NCBI RefSeq assembly: GCF_016805305.1
Contig: NZ_JAERQN010000001.1
Location: forward strand, 1,054,001-1,118,000
Reading direction: 5' to 3'
Source of the DNA: Falsiroseomonas ponticola
GTDB taxonomy: Bacteria > Pseudomonadota > Alphaproteobacteria > Acetobacterales > Acetobacteraceae
Length of the DNA: 64,000 nucleotides
Every line of letters starts with the position of its first letter. Positions within the stretch are counted from its first letter, which is position 1. Below the pieces are notes generated by a model that worked only from the letters and a program-made list of their open reading frames with translations, was not told where the DNA came from and did no database searches. The translations under genes and the position numbers were made by a program. This document shows, piece after piece, positions 43,850 through 51,278 of the stretch.

Positions 43850-44080
43850 TCACGGCTGGCCCTGCCAGGGCGGGCCATCCAGCAGGCGGTCGATCCAGGC
43901 GCGCGCCTCCGCCATCAACGCGGCGCGGCCCTGCGGCACGTTGTTGCGCAGCTGGATGGGCGGCCGCGCCGGCACCGGCGCCACGGGGATGATGCGCACG
44001 GCCCAGCCGCGCCGGCGGCGCGACACGCGGATGCAGTGCCCGCGATGGAAACTGGCACCCGCCCCGCATCCCTCGGCCAC
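43850..44080 (-). CDS. Small uncharacterised basic protein
   Basis: A possible 76-residue protein with GTG start. The coding frame has almost exclusively G or C in third positions from codon 13 onward, as in true genes here. It contains a basic patch (RVSRRRRGW), a Pro-rich middle (IPVAPVPARPP) and a C-terminal helix AALMAEARAWIDRLLDGPPW. No signal peptide, no known domain. There is no good ribosome binding site at the GTG, so the true start may be internal. Real gene status is moderately supported. Confidence 0.45.
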   Translation of the reverse strand: MAEGCGAGASFHRGHCIRVSRRRRGWAVRIIPVAPVPARPPIQLRNNVPQGRAALMAEARAWIDRLLDGPPWQGQP

Positions 44081-44226
44081 GCGTCATCCGCCCCTGTCAT
44101 CGGCAGGAGCCTCGCCTCGCCGCCGCCCGCGGGCAAGGCCGGCCATGCGGCCGGGCGATGACGCTTCCATGAAGTATCGATGACATCCCCGCGCGCCGCG
44201 TCGCGCTCCGCGCATTCCGCCGGGGA

Positions 44227-44256
44227 GAAGGGGGCGCCGGCCGCGGCGCCCCCTTC
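44227..44256 (-). terminator. Strong hairpin downstream of the peptide-binding protein gene
   Basis: A perfect 12-bp stem, GAAGGGGGCGCC (44227-44238) with GGCGCCCCCTTC (44245-44256), and a 6-base loop begin five bases after the stop of the minus-strand gene. The following bases on that strand are TCTCCCC, so the T-tract is poor. Position and stability still favour a transcription terminator. The stretch from 44081 to 44226 holds no other recognisable feature. Confidence 0.7.
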
Positions 44257-44260
44257 GCCG

Positions 44261-45814
44261 TCAGCGCCGGCTGACGTTCCAATAGACCGGAGCGGGCGGG
44301 TTCAGCAGGCCCGTCAGGTTCGCCCGGTGCGCGCGCAGCTGGTACTGCACGCCGATCGGGATGTAGGGCACCGTCTGCAGCGCGCGCGCCTGGATCTGGG
44401 CGGCGATCTCCCGCTTGCGCGCCTCGTCCGGCGTATCGGCGAAGGCGGCGCGCAGGCGCTCGATCTCCTCGTCGCAGGGCCAGCCGAACCAGGCGCGGTC
44501 GCAGTTGGACCGCAGGCCGAGGTGGCTGACCGGCTCCATCATGTCGAGCCCGCCGGGGCCGGAGATGAAGACGCTCCAGCCGCCGCGCGCCACCGGCTCC
44601 CGCGACTGCCGCCGTGCCACCACCGTCGCCCAGTCCATCGCCTGCACATCGGTGCGCAGCCCGATGCTGCGGAACAGCTGGTCGGCCACCAGCGTGAAGG
44701 CGTTGATGTTGGTGTTCTCCGCGGCATTGAGGAACACCACCGGCGTCCCGTCATACCCGCTCTCCCGCACCAGCTGCCGCGCGCGGTCGAGGTTCACCGA
44801 AGGCCAGCCCGCCGTCGAATGATAGGGGGAGGAGCAGACATAGAAGCTGTTGCACACACGCCCCTGGGACGGGTCCGTTGTGACGGCGCTGAGAAAATCC
44901 TGGCCGTTCACGGCATGCAGCAGCGCCTGGCGCAGCACCGGGTTGTTGAAGGGCGGCTGCGTCGTGTTCAGGCGGATCTGCTGCGCGACGCCCAGATCAT
45001 CCTGGTTGGCGACGGTGATGTTGCGGTCGCGGCGCAGGACGGAGAGCAGGTCCGCCGGGATGTCCTCCGCGATGTCGATCTCGCCCTTGCGCAGCGCGTC
45101 GATCGCCGTCTGCTGGTCCGGCATGATCAGCCATTCCACGCGGTCGAAGCGCGCGACGCGCCCGCCCGAAAGCCCGGCCGCGGCCTCGCCACGCGGGCGG
45201 TAGCCGGCATGGCGCGCGAAGACCAGCCGGTCGCCCGCGCGCCATTCATTCGCGACGAAGCGATAGGGCCCGCTGCCCAGCACTTCCGGCACCGGGCGGT
45301 TCGCGGGCGTCTGCGCCAGGCGTTCCGGCATGATGAAGGGCACCGGCGCGGCGGGCTTGCCCAGCGCCTCCAGCACCATGCCCCAGGGCGTGTTGAGCGT
45401 GAGGGTGAAGGCATTCGCGCCCTCCGCCTCGAACACCGCGCCGCGGGCGATCAGCTGCTGGCCGAGCCCGTCATTCTGCGCCCAGCGGCGGAGCGAGGCG
45501 ACGACATCCGCCGCGGTGACCGGGGAGCCATCCTGGAACACCAGCCCTTCGCGCAGGCGGAAGCGCCAGACGCGGCCGCCTTCCAGCACCTCATGGCTTT
45601 CCGCCATCTGCGGGCGGATGCGCAGCTGGTCATCCACGGCGAAGAGCGTGTCATAGACCATGTAGCCCATGTTCCGGGCCATGCTGTCCGACCCCAGATG
45701 CGGGTCCGTGATGCGCACATCGCCGGAGGGCTTCACGCGCAGCGTGGATTGCGCGGCGACCGGGAGGGCGGTGGCGGCGAGCAACGCCAACGCCAGGGTG
45801 ACGGATCTTTTCAT
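44261..45814 (-). CDS. ABC transporter substrate-binding protein, family 5 (peptide/opine/nickel type)
   Basis: A 517-residue periplasmic protein with signal MKRSVTLALALLAATALPVA. Family 5 motifs: LRVKPSGDVRITDPHLGSDS, VWRFRLREGLVFQDGSPVTA, GSGPYRFV, IDALRKGEIDIAEDIPADLL, IRLNTTQPPFNNPVLRQALL and a C-terminal QTVPYIPIGVQYQLRAH. It would bind peptides or other small molecules for a Dpp/Opp-type importer. No permease or ATPase genes are adjacent. It follows a ROK regulator by 21 bases, so it is probably induced by a sugar-like effector and might bind an oligosaccharide or glycoside. Confidence 0.92.
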   Translation of the reverse strand: MKRSVTLALALLAATALPVAAQSTLRVKPSGDVRITDPHLGSDSMARNMGYMVYDTLFAVDDQLRIRPQMAESHEVLEGGRVWRFRLREGLVFQDGSPVTAADVVASLRRWAQNDGLGQQLIARGAVFEAEGANAFTLTLNTPWGMVLEALGKPAAPVPFIMPERLAQTPANRPVPEVLGSGPYRFVANEWRAGDRLVFARHAGYRPRGEAAAGLSGGRVARFDRVEWLIMPDQQTAIDALRKGEIDIAEDIPADLLSVLRRDRNITVANQDDLGVAQQIRLNTTQPPFNNPVLRQALLHAVNGQDFLSAVTTDPSQGRVCNSFYVCSSPYHSTAGWPSVNLDRARQLVRESGYDGTPVVFLNAAENTNINAFTLVADQLFRSIGLRTDVQAMDWATVVARRQSREPVARGGWSVFISGPGGLDMMEPVSHLGLRSNCDRAWFGWPCDEEIERLRAAFADTPDEARKREIAAQIQARALQTVPYIPIGVQYQLRAHRANLTGLLNPPAPVYWNVSRR

Positions 45815-45835
45815 CTGCGTTCCTCTCTGATGGGG

Positions 45836-47044
45836 TCAGCCGGCAAGCCTGGCCGGCGGCGTTTCATCCTGCGGTGCCAGCCCGCCCTGGCGGATCAGGG
45901 CGTGCACGGCGAAGGCCAGGGCGGCGGCGGGTTCCTGGCCGATGGCGGGGGCGATGAAGCGGATCGCCTGGCGGGCGCCGCCGAACAGGCTGCGGTCCAT
46001 CCCCTCGGTCACCGCCTCGCGCATCGCCTCGGGTAGCGCGGCCGGCCAGCCGCAAAGCACGACGCGTGCCGCCGGCATCAGGTTCAGCGCATTGCCGATG
46101 ACGAGGCCGGTGCGGAACAGGGCCAGGCGGATCGCGGCTTCCCGCCGCGGCGTCATGCGCACCAGGGTCGGCCATCCCGCGCCGGCCGCCGCCAGCGCCG
46201 CCTCCTCCACCCCGCAGAGCAGCGCGAGCGTGACGGTGGAGGCACTGGCCTCCAGGCAGCCGCGATGGCCGCAGCGGCAGGGATCGCCGGCGGGGTCGAG
46301 CACGACGTGGCCGATCTCGATCGGCTGGATGGGGTCGGCGGCCGTCACCGCATCCACCCAGGCGCCGCCGACGCCATGGCCGAGATAGACGAAGAGGTGC
46401 CGTTCCTCGACCGGTGCCGCGCCCCGCCCATGCAGGTGCACGGCGGCCAGCGCCGCGACGCTGTTGGCGATGGCGACGGGCACGCCGGGGAAGGCGGCGC
46501 CGAGTGCCGCTTCCAGCCCGGCGGGATCGACGGGCAGGATCGGGTTCGGGCTGGCGCCATGGCCGGGGATGGAGACGGCGATCTGCCGCGGTGGCGCGCC
46601 GGCGCGGGCGCACCAGCCGCGCAGCTCCGCAATGGCCTCGCCGATCGCGGCCGCCACCGCCCCGGGCGGGCTGCCGGCGGGCAGGGCCAGGCGCGCGCTG
46701 CCATCGACCTCCCCCCCCAGCGTGGCGAGGCCGACGCCCAGCCGGTCATTGGCGAATTCCAGCCCGGCCACGCGCTGATCCTTGCGCAGCGTAACCATGG
46801 CGGAGGGGCCGCCGGGATAGGGGGCGGGGCGGCGCACCTCCTCCACCAGATTGTCCTGTCGCAGCTCCGCCAGGATGCGGGAGATGCTGGCCTCCGTCAG
46901 GCGGCATTCCGCGGCCAGGCGTGGCCGGAACAGGCCATCGCTGGCCAGCAGCCGGCCGAGGATGGCGGCGCGCGTCTGGCGGCGGGAACGCGGTGGCTCG
47001 GACATCATCCTTCCCTTGCCCGGCGCCAGGCCGGGCTGATTCAT
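45836..47044 (-). CDS. ROK family transcriptional regulator (NagC/Mlc-like)
   Basis: A 402-residue protein. The N-terminal winged HTH (about 20-72) reads RRQTRAAILGRLLASDGLFR then AECRLTEASISRILAEL. The ROK domain follows, with the zinc motif CRCGHRGCLEA (Cys256, Cys258, Cys263) and GHVVLD with His246. The sugar-kinase catalytic Asp is missing: the usual N-D reads N-S in AIANSVAALA, and no DxGGT phosphate loop is seen, so it should be a regulator and not a kinase. It is probably autoregulated through the CTTA-GGG-TAAG repeat at 47046-47056. ATG codons at 47008 and 47005 are alternative starts. The peptide-type binding protein gene lies downstream. Confidence 0.9.
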   Translation of the reverse strand: MNQPGLAPGKGRMMSEPPRSRRQTRAAILGRLLASDGLFRPRLAAECRLTEASISRILAELRQDNLVEEVRRPAPYPGGPSAMVTLRKDQRVAGLEFANDRLGVGLATLGGEVDGSARLALPAGSPPGAVAAAIGEAIAELRGWCARAGAPPRQIAVSIPGHGASPNPILPVDPAGLEAALGAAFPGVPVAIANSVAALAAVHLHGRGAAPVEERHLFVYLGHGVGGAWVDAVTAADPIQPIEIGHVVLDPAGDPCRCGHRGCLEASASTVTLALLCGVEEAALAAAGAGWPTLVRMTPRREAAIRLALFRTGLVIGNALNLMPAARVVLCGWPAALPEAMREAVTEGMDRSLFGGARQAIRFIAPAIGQEPAAALAFAVHALIRQGGLAPQDETPPARLAG

Positions 47045-47045
47045 A

Positions 47046-47056
47046 CTTAGGGTAAG
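47046..47056. promoter_or_regulatory. Short inverted repeat at the ROK regulator start
   Basis: CTTA-GGG-TAAG lies directly upstream of the ATG at 47044. The short arms make it a weak candidate operator for the ROK protein. If the real start is 47008, it would lie in the leader or core promoter. Confidence 0.3.
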
Positions 47057-47115
47057 GATCAGCCGAAATTCAGGGCGGCGTCAACGCCGCCCTTTCCGCT
47101 CAGCCCCCTTTACGA

Positions 47116-47736
47116 TCAGCCTTGGGCGTCCACGCCTTCCCGGTCCACCCGATAGGCATCGGCGGGGTCCGCATTGGCGGCCAGCCAGGCCGGCCCGCCC
47201 TTGGCGATCCAGCACCCCGCCGCGATGCGCGACGCCGCGACGATGATGGAGAGATCGACCGGCCGCATGGTGTGGCGCGCCTGTGCCGCCATGATCAGCT
47301 GCCCGTGGAACTCTCCCTCCCACATGATGGGCGCGAAGATGGTGGAGCCCATGCGGGACGTCTTCAAATACTGCCGGAAGGTCCCGTGCTCATCCGTGTT
47401 CTCCAGCAGCAGCTTGGAGCGGTTGGCATAGACCCAGCCGGGATGGCCGCCATCGATCGGCACCATCAGCCGTCGCTGTTCCGGCGGGAAGCCGAGGCTG
47501 CCGACCAGCATGTGGTAGCGCTTGTCAGGCAGCACGAAGAAGGCGCCGGCCACGAAATACTGGCGCTCGCCCGGCTTCAGCGCCCCGGGCCGGAGATGCG
47601 CCTCCCGGTCGCCCAGCAGGTCGAAGCAGCCGCGGGCCAGGGCCTGCATCGCCTCCTCCGGCCCCGGCGCATCCAGCGCCTCGGCGCCGGCCTTCTCCAG
47701 CATCGCCAGGCCGGCCTGCGGCAGTTCCATGCTCAC
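47116..47736 (-). CDS. GAF domain-containing protein coupled to dctP
   Basis: A 206-residue soluble protein made of one GAF domain (about 25-185): YFVAGAFFVLPDKRYHMLVG, PEQRRLMVPIDGGHPGWVYA, STIFAPIMWEGEFHGQLIMA and DLSIIVAASRIAAGCWIAKG. There is no output domain, so it may sense a small ligand and signal through protein contact. The ATG overlaps the dctP stop by four bases, which ties it to the TRAP system. GAF domains bind cyclic nucleotides, haem, phenolics or amino acids; the ligand here is unknown. Confidence 0.85.
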   Translation of the reverse strand: MSMELPQAGLAMLEKAGAEALDAPGPEEAMQALARGCFDLLGDREAHLRPGALKPGERQYFVAGAFFVLPDKRYHMLVGSLGFPPEQRRLMVPIDGGHPGWVYANRSKLLLENTDEHGTFRQYLKTSRMGSTIFAPIMWEGEFHGQLIMAAQARHTMRPVDLSIIVAASRIAAGCWIAKGGPAWLAANADPADAYRVDREGVDAQG

Positions 47737-48734
47737 AGCGCCTGGATCCGGCGCACCAGCGCGCGGCCGTCATTGCCCGCGCGTTCGCAGCGCTGGTACC
47801 AGTTCTCGAACACCGCCTCGACATTCGCGGGCGCGAACATCTTCGCCAGTTCCGCCTCCGGCGCGACATAGTGGTTCATGCCGGAAGCGACGAGCCGCTG
47901 GATCGCGGCCGCGCTGAAGGGCGCATGGTTGGCGAAGTGCTCATCCTCGATCTTGCGGAACTCGGCCTGCACCACGGGCTTCAGCGCCTCCGGCAGCCGC
48001 CCCCAGACCTGCGCATTCACCACCAGCGACCAGGGCACGATGGTGCCGATGCGCCAGGTGGAGAAATCCCTGGTCACGTTGTGGAAGCCGAAGCCGCCCG
48101 CGGTGCCGACGCTGGTCATCACGAGGTCCACGATGCCGCGCTGCAGCGCGGGCACGATCTCCCCGAAGGGCACCGGCGTCGGCGCCGCGCCGATCTTCTG
48201 CATCAGCGCGCCGGCTTCCGTGTTGTGCACGCGCACCTTCTTGCCGGCGAAATCCGCCACCGTCCGCAGCGGCGCGCGGGAGATGATGCACTGGTCCTCG
48301 AAGACGCCGGTGGCGAGCTGCACGGACCGGTAGCGGTCCCGCCAGACCTTCGCCATCTCGTCGCGCAGCAGCGGGTCGAGCATGCGCTGGTAGCGCGCGA
48401 CATCGGTGATGAGGCCTGGGAGGTGGCCGAAATTGATGTAGGGCGCCTCCGCGGACAACCACGGGGAGACGGCGAAGCTGCCATCCAGCCGCCCGTCCCG
48501 CACCGCCGCCGGCTGCTCCGGCCCCGCCACCAGCGTGTCGTAGAGCTCGATCGTCAGCCGCCCGCCGGTCGCCTGCGCGATGCGCCCGGCGGAGGGGCGC
48601 AGCGTCTCCACATAGGAGGAGCCGGTCGCGTTCACGAAGCCGATGTTCCAGCGGATCGGCGCCTGCGCCAGGGCCGGTGCCGCCAGCCCCGCCGCGATGG
48701 TGGACCCCAGCAAGCCGCGTCGCGTGACCATCAT
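47733..48734 (-). CDS. dctP: TRAP transporter solute-binding protein DctP
   Basis: A 333-residue exported protein. A twin-arginine-like signal (MMVTRRGLLGSTIAAGLAAP) ends at ALAQA. DctP motifs are present: SSYVETLRPSAGRIAQATGG, AAVRDGRLDGSFAV, RTVADFAGKKVRVHNTEAGA, the ligand Arg region just before, PVPFGEIVPALQRGIVDLVM and VNAQVWGRLPEAL. It binds a carboxylate in the periplasm for the divergent DctQM permease. I set the start at the ATG at 48734 because an AAGGGGG site precedes it; 11 extra upstream codons would run through the palindrome at 48747-48760. Confidence 0.92.
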   Translation of the reverse strand: MMVTRRGLLGSTIAAGLAAPALAQAPIRWNIGFVNATGSSYVETLRPSAGRIAQATGGRLTIELYDTLVAGPEQPAAVRDGRLDGSFAVSPWLSAEAPYINFGHLPGLITDVARYQRMLDPLLRDEMAKVWRDRYRSVQLATGVFEDQCIISRAPLRTVADFAGKKVRVHNTEAGALMQKIGAAPTPVPFGEIVPALQRGIVDLVMTSVGTAGGFGFHNVTRDFSTWRIGTIVPWSLVVNAQVWGRLPEALKPVVQAEFRKIEDEHFANHAPFSAAAIQRLVASGMNHYVAPEAELAKMFAPANVEAVFENWYQRCERAGNDGRALVRRIQAL

Positions 48735-48746
48735 CGCCCCCTTGTC

Positions 48747-48760
48747 TTTGTCCGGACAAA
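48747..48760. promoter_or_regulatory. Perfect 14-bp palindrome between dctP and dctQM
   Basis: TTTGTCCGGACAAA is a perfect palindrome, 13 bases from the dctP start and 38 bases from the dctQM start. Its TTGTnnnnACAA form resembles operators of GntR/FadR-type regulators. No GntR gene is in the window, so the regulator would be encoded elsewhere. Confidence 0.6.
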
Positions 48761-48798
48761 TCTTCACGCTGCCGCTTTGTCGCTGTCAAGCGCGGGGA

Positions 48799-50844
48799 AT
48801 GATGCAGGATCACGGTGCGACCGAAGCGGATTCGGCAACACTCGGCGGGCGCATCGCCCGCGCCCTCTGCCAGGTGATGCTCTGGCTGGCGGTGGCCGGC
48901 GTGGTCGCCATGGCGCTCTCCACCACCTATGACGTCGGCGTCCGCTACGCCTTCAACGCGCCGACGGTCTGGGCGACGGAGCTCAGCACCTATTTCCTCA
49001 TCGCCACCATCTTCCTCGGCGCCGGCGCCACGCATCTCGCGGGCGCCAATGTCCGCGTGGAGTTCCTGCCGAACCTGCTGCAGGGCGCGGTGCGGCGGGA
49101 CCTGGAGATCGCCTGCGCCTGGGTCGGGCTGCTGATCACCCTGCTGGCTGCCTGGCAGTCGGCGCTGATGGTGGCCTCGGATTATGTGAACGAGGCGCGG
49201 ATCTTCTCCCTGCTGCTGACGCCGACCTGGATGCCGAAGCTGCCGATCGCCATCGGCCTGGCCGGGCTCGCGCTGGCGCTGCTGGTGGAGGTCGAGACGC
49301 TCTCCGCGCATCTCCCGCGCTGGCGGCGGACGCTGCCCTATGCGCTGGTGCTGGTCCTGGCGCTGCTGCTGCTGTCCTTCGGGCGGGACGTGCCGATGAG
49401 CGGCATCGGGCGCATCGACCTCGGCAGCGTGCTGGTGCTGGCGGCGGTGCTGTCGGGCAGCTTCGTCGCGGGGCTGCGGCCGGGGCTGATGGCGGCGGGC
49501 GGGCTGCTCGGCTGCATCGCGCTCTTCGCCGTGGCGAAGGATTGGGGCGCGGGCACGCTGGCCCTGCTGCTCTTCGCCGGCATCGCGGGCTTCCTGGCCA
49601 CGGGGCTCCGCATCGCCTTCGCCCTCGCTTTGGTCGGGTTGCTGGCGATCTACTTCCTGCTGCCCATGCCCTTCCCGATGACGATCGCGGAGCGTGCCTG
49701 GTCCGGCGTCAACAGCTTCTCCCTCACCGCCGTGCCGCTCTACGTCCTGATGGGCGCGCTGCTGGTGCGCAGCCGGCTGTCGGACGAGCTGTTCGTGGTG
49801 ATGGCCCGCGTGCTGGCGCCGCTGCCGGGGGGCCTCGCCCATGCCGCGACGGCGGGATGCGGCATCTTCGCCGCCGTCTCCGGATCCTCCGTCGCCACCG
49901 CCGCGACGGTCGGCTCTGTCGCCTGCCCGGAGATGACGCGCCGCCGCTACAGCCCGGCGCTGGCCTATGGCAGCGTCGCCGCGGGCGGCACGCTCGGCAT
50001 CCTCATCCCGCCCAGCGTGCCGATGATCATCTACGCGACCACGGTCGGCGTTTCCGTGGTGGAGCTTTTCCTGGCCGGCATCCTGCCGGGCATCCTGATG
50101 ATGCTGCTCTTCATGGGCGTCATCCTGGGCTGGGTCTGGCTGAGGCCGCAGGATGCGCCTTCCATCCGCCGTGGAGAGGGTCCGCCCCTGTCCCGCGACA
50201 GCCTGGTGGATAGCGGGCTGGTGCTGCTGCTGATCCTGATGGTGATCGGCTCGCTCTATGGCGGGCTCGCCACGGCGTCGGAGACGGGCGCCATCGGCGC
50301 GGCCGCCGCCTTCCTCTTCGCGCTGGCCCGCGGGCGCCTTTCCCGCGCCATGCTCTGGGCCTGCCTGGAGGAGACGGTCGTCGTCACTTCCTTCATCTTC
50401 ATCATCGTCGTCGGCGCCAACATCCTCTCCTACGGCTTCGACTTCCTGAAGGTGTCGCAGCAGGTGATGAGCCTCGCGACCGGCGGCGGGCTTGATCGCT
50501 GGACGGTGTTCCTGGCGATCATCCTGGTCTATGTGATCCTCGGCATGTTCCTCGACAGCATCTCCATGCTGGTGCTGACCCTGCCGGTGGTGTTTCCCGT
50601 CAGCCAGGCGCTGGGCTTCGATGCCATCTGGATGGGCGTCATCCTGGTGATCATGGCGGAGGTCGGGCTGATCACGCCACCGGTCGGCATGAACCTCTTC
50701 GTGCTGCAGGGCATCGGCAAGGATGTATCCCTGCGCACCATCGCGCTGGGCGCACTGCCCTTCCTGGGCGCGATGATGCTGACGGTGCTGCTGCTGTGCC
50801 TGCTGCCCTCCATCGCGCTGGTGCTGCCGGCGATGATGAAGTGA
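48799..50844 (+). CDS. Fused TRAP transporter permease DctQM
   Basis: A 681-residue membrane protein that joins the small (DctQ) and large (DctM) TRAP subunits. Residues about 18-170 are DctQ-like (YDVGVRYAFNAPTVWATELS, four helices). A linker with extra hydrophobic helices (about 178-270) follows. The DctM part (about 250-681) has PLYVLMGALLVRSRLSDELF, GCGIFAAVSGSSVATAATVG, GTLGILIPPSVPMIIYATT and GLITPPVGMNLFVLQGI. It imports the DctP ligand with Na+ or H+. Fused QM permeases are known for sialate and other systems. It is divergent from dctP. Confidence 0.93.
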   Translation: MMQDHGATEADSATLGGRIARALCQVMLWLAVAGVVAMALSTTYDVGVRYAFNAPTVWATELSTYFLIATIFLGAGATHLAGANVRVEFLPNLLQGAVRRDLEIACAWVGLLITLLAAWQSALMVASDYVNEARIFSLLLTPTWMPKLPIAIGLAGLALALLVEVETLSAHLPRWRRTLPYALVLVLALLLLSFGRDVPMSGIGRIDLGSVLVLAAVLSGSFVAGLRPGLMAAGGLLGCIALFAVAKDWGAGTLALLLFAGIAGFLATGLRIAFALALVGLLAIYFLLPMPFPMTIAERAWSGVNSFSLTAVPLYVLMGALLVRSRLSDELFVVMARVLAPLPGGLAHAATAGCGIFAAVSGSSVATAATVGSVACPEMTRRRYSPALAYGSVAAGGTLGILIPPSVPMIIYATTVGVSVVELFLAGILPGILMMLLFMGVILGWVWLRPQDAPSIRRGEGPPLSRDSLVDSGLVLLLILMVIGSLYGGLATASETGAIGAAAAFLFALARGRLSRAMLWACLEETVVVTSFIFIIVVGANILSYGFDFLKVSQQVMSLATGGGLDRWTVFLAIILVYVILGMFLDSISMLVLTLPVVFPVSQALGFDAIWMGVILVIMAEVGLITPPVGMNLFVLQGIGKDVSLRTIALGALPFLGAMMLTVLLLCLLPSIALVLPAMMK

Positions 50845-50850
50845 GTCCCT

Positions 50851-51240
50851 TCAATCCTCGATCACCGCGATCGCCTCCATCTCGATCATGAAGTCGGGAT
50901 GGGTCAGGCGCTGCACCTGCACGCCGGTGCTGGCCGGGGGATGCGCGCCGAAGAATTCCTCCCGCACCGCCCAGGCTTCCGGCGCGCGCGCCATGTCGGT
51001 CATGAAGGCCGTCAGCTTCACGATGTGGCGAAGATCGCCGCCGGCCGCGCGAATGATCGCTTGCAGGTTCGCGATCACCTGCCGCGTCTGCGCCGCCATG
51101 TCGCCCTTTCCGATGATCGTGCCCGCGGCATCGCGCGCCAACTGCCCGGAGATGAACACCATGCCGTTCACCTTCACAGCCTGGCTGAAGAAGGGCGGGG
51201 TCGGCGCGCATTCCGCCGACTTCACAACCTCACGCGGCAT
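50851..51240 (-). CDS. Rid (YjgF/YER057c/UK114) family protein
   Basis: A 129-residue protein with the Rid fold: FFSQAVKVNGMVFISGQLAR, GDMAAQTRQVIANLQAIIRA, HIVKLTAFMTDM and MIEMEAIAVIED. The RidA catalytic Arg (in PxRS of true RidA) is absent: the corresponding segment reads HPPASTGVQV. It is therefore unlikely to be a classical 2-iminobutanoate deaminase and belongs to a Rid subgroup often found in catabolic clusters. It is convergent with dctQM and divergent from a peptide-type binding protein gene across 38 bases. Confidence 0.9.
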   Translation of the reverse strand: MPREVVKSAECAPTPPFFSQAVKVNGMVFISGQLARDAAGTIIGKGDMAAQTRQVIANLQAIIRAAGGDLRHIVKLTAFMTDMARAPEAWAVREEFFGAHPPASTGVQVQRLTHPDFMIEMEAIAVIED

Positions 51241-51278
51241 CCACTAGGCTCCTTCACGGGGAAACGAGGCATCATCGC

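Noticed and set aside
45836..47044. ROK protein as a functional sugar kinase
   Set aside because: The phosphate loop DxGGT and the catalytic Asp are missing, and an N-terminal winged HTH is present.
47941..49842. A 633-codon minus-strand frame spanning dctP and part of dctQM
   Set aside because: It is in a different frame from dctP and is a shadow frame. DctP and DctQM both have intact family motifs in their own frames.
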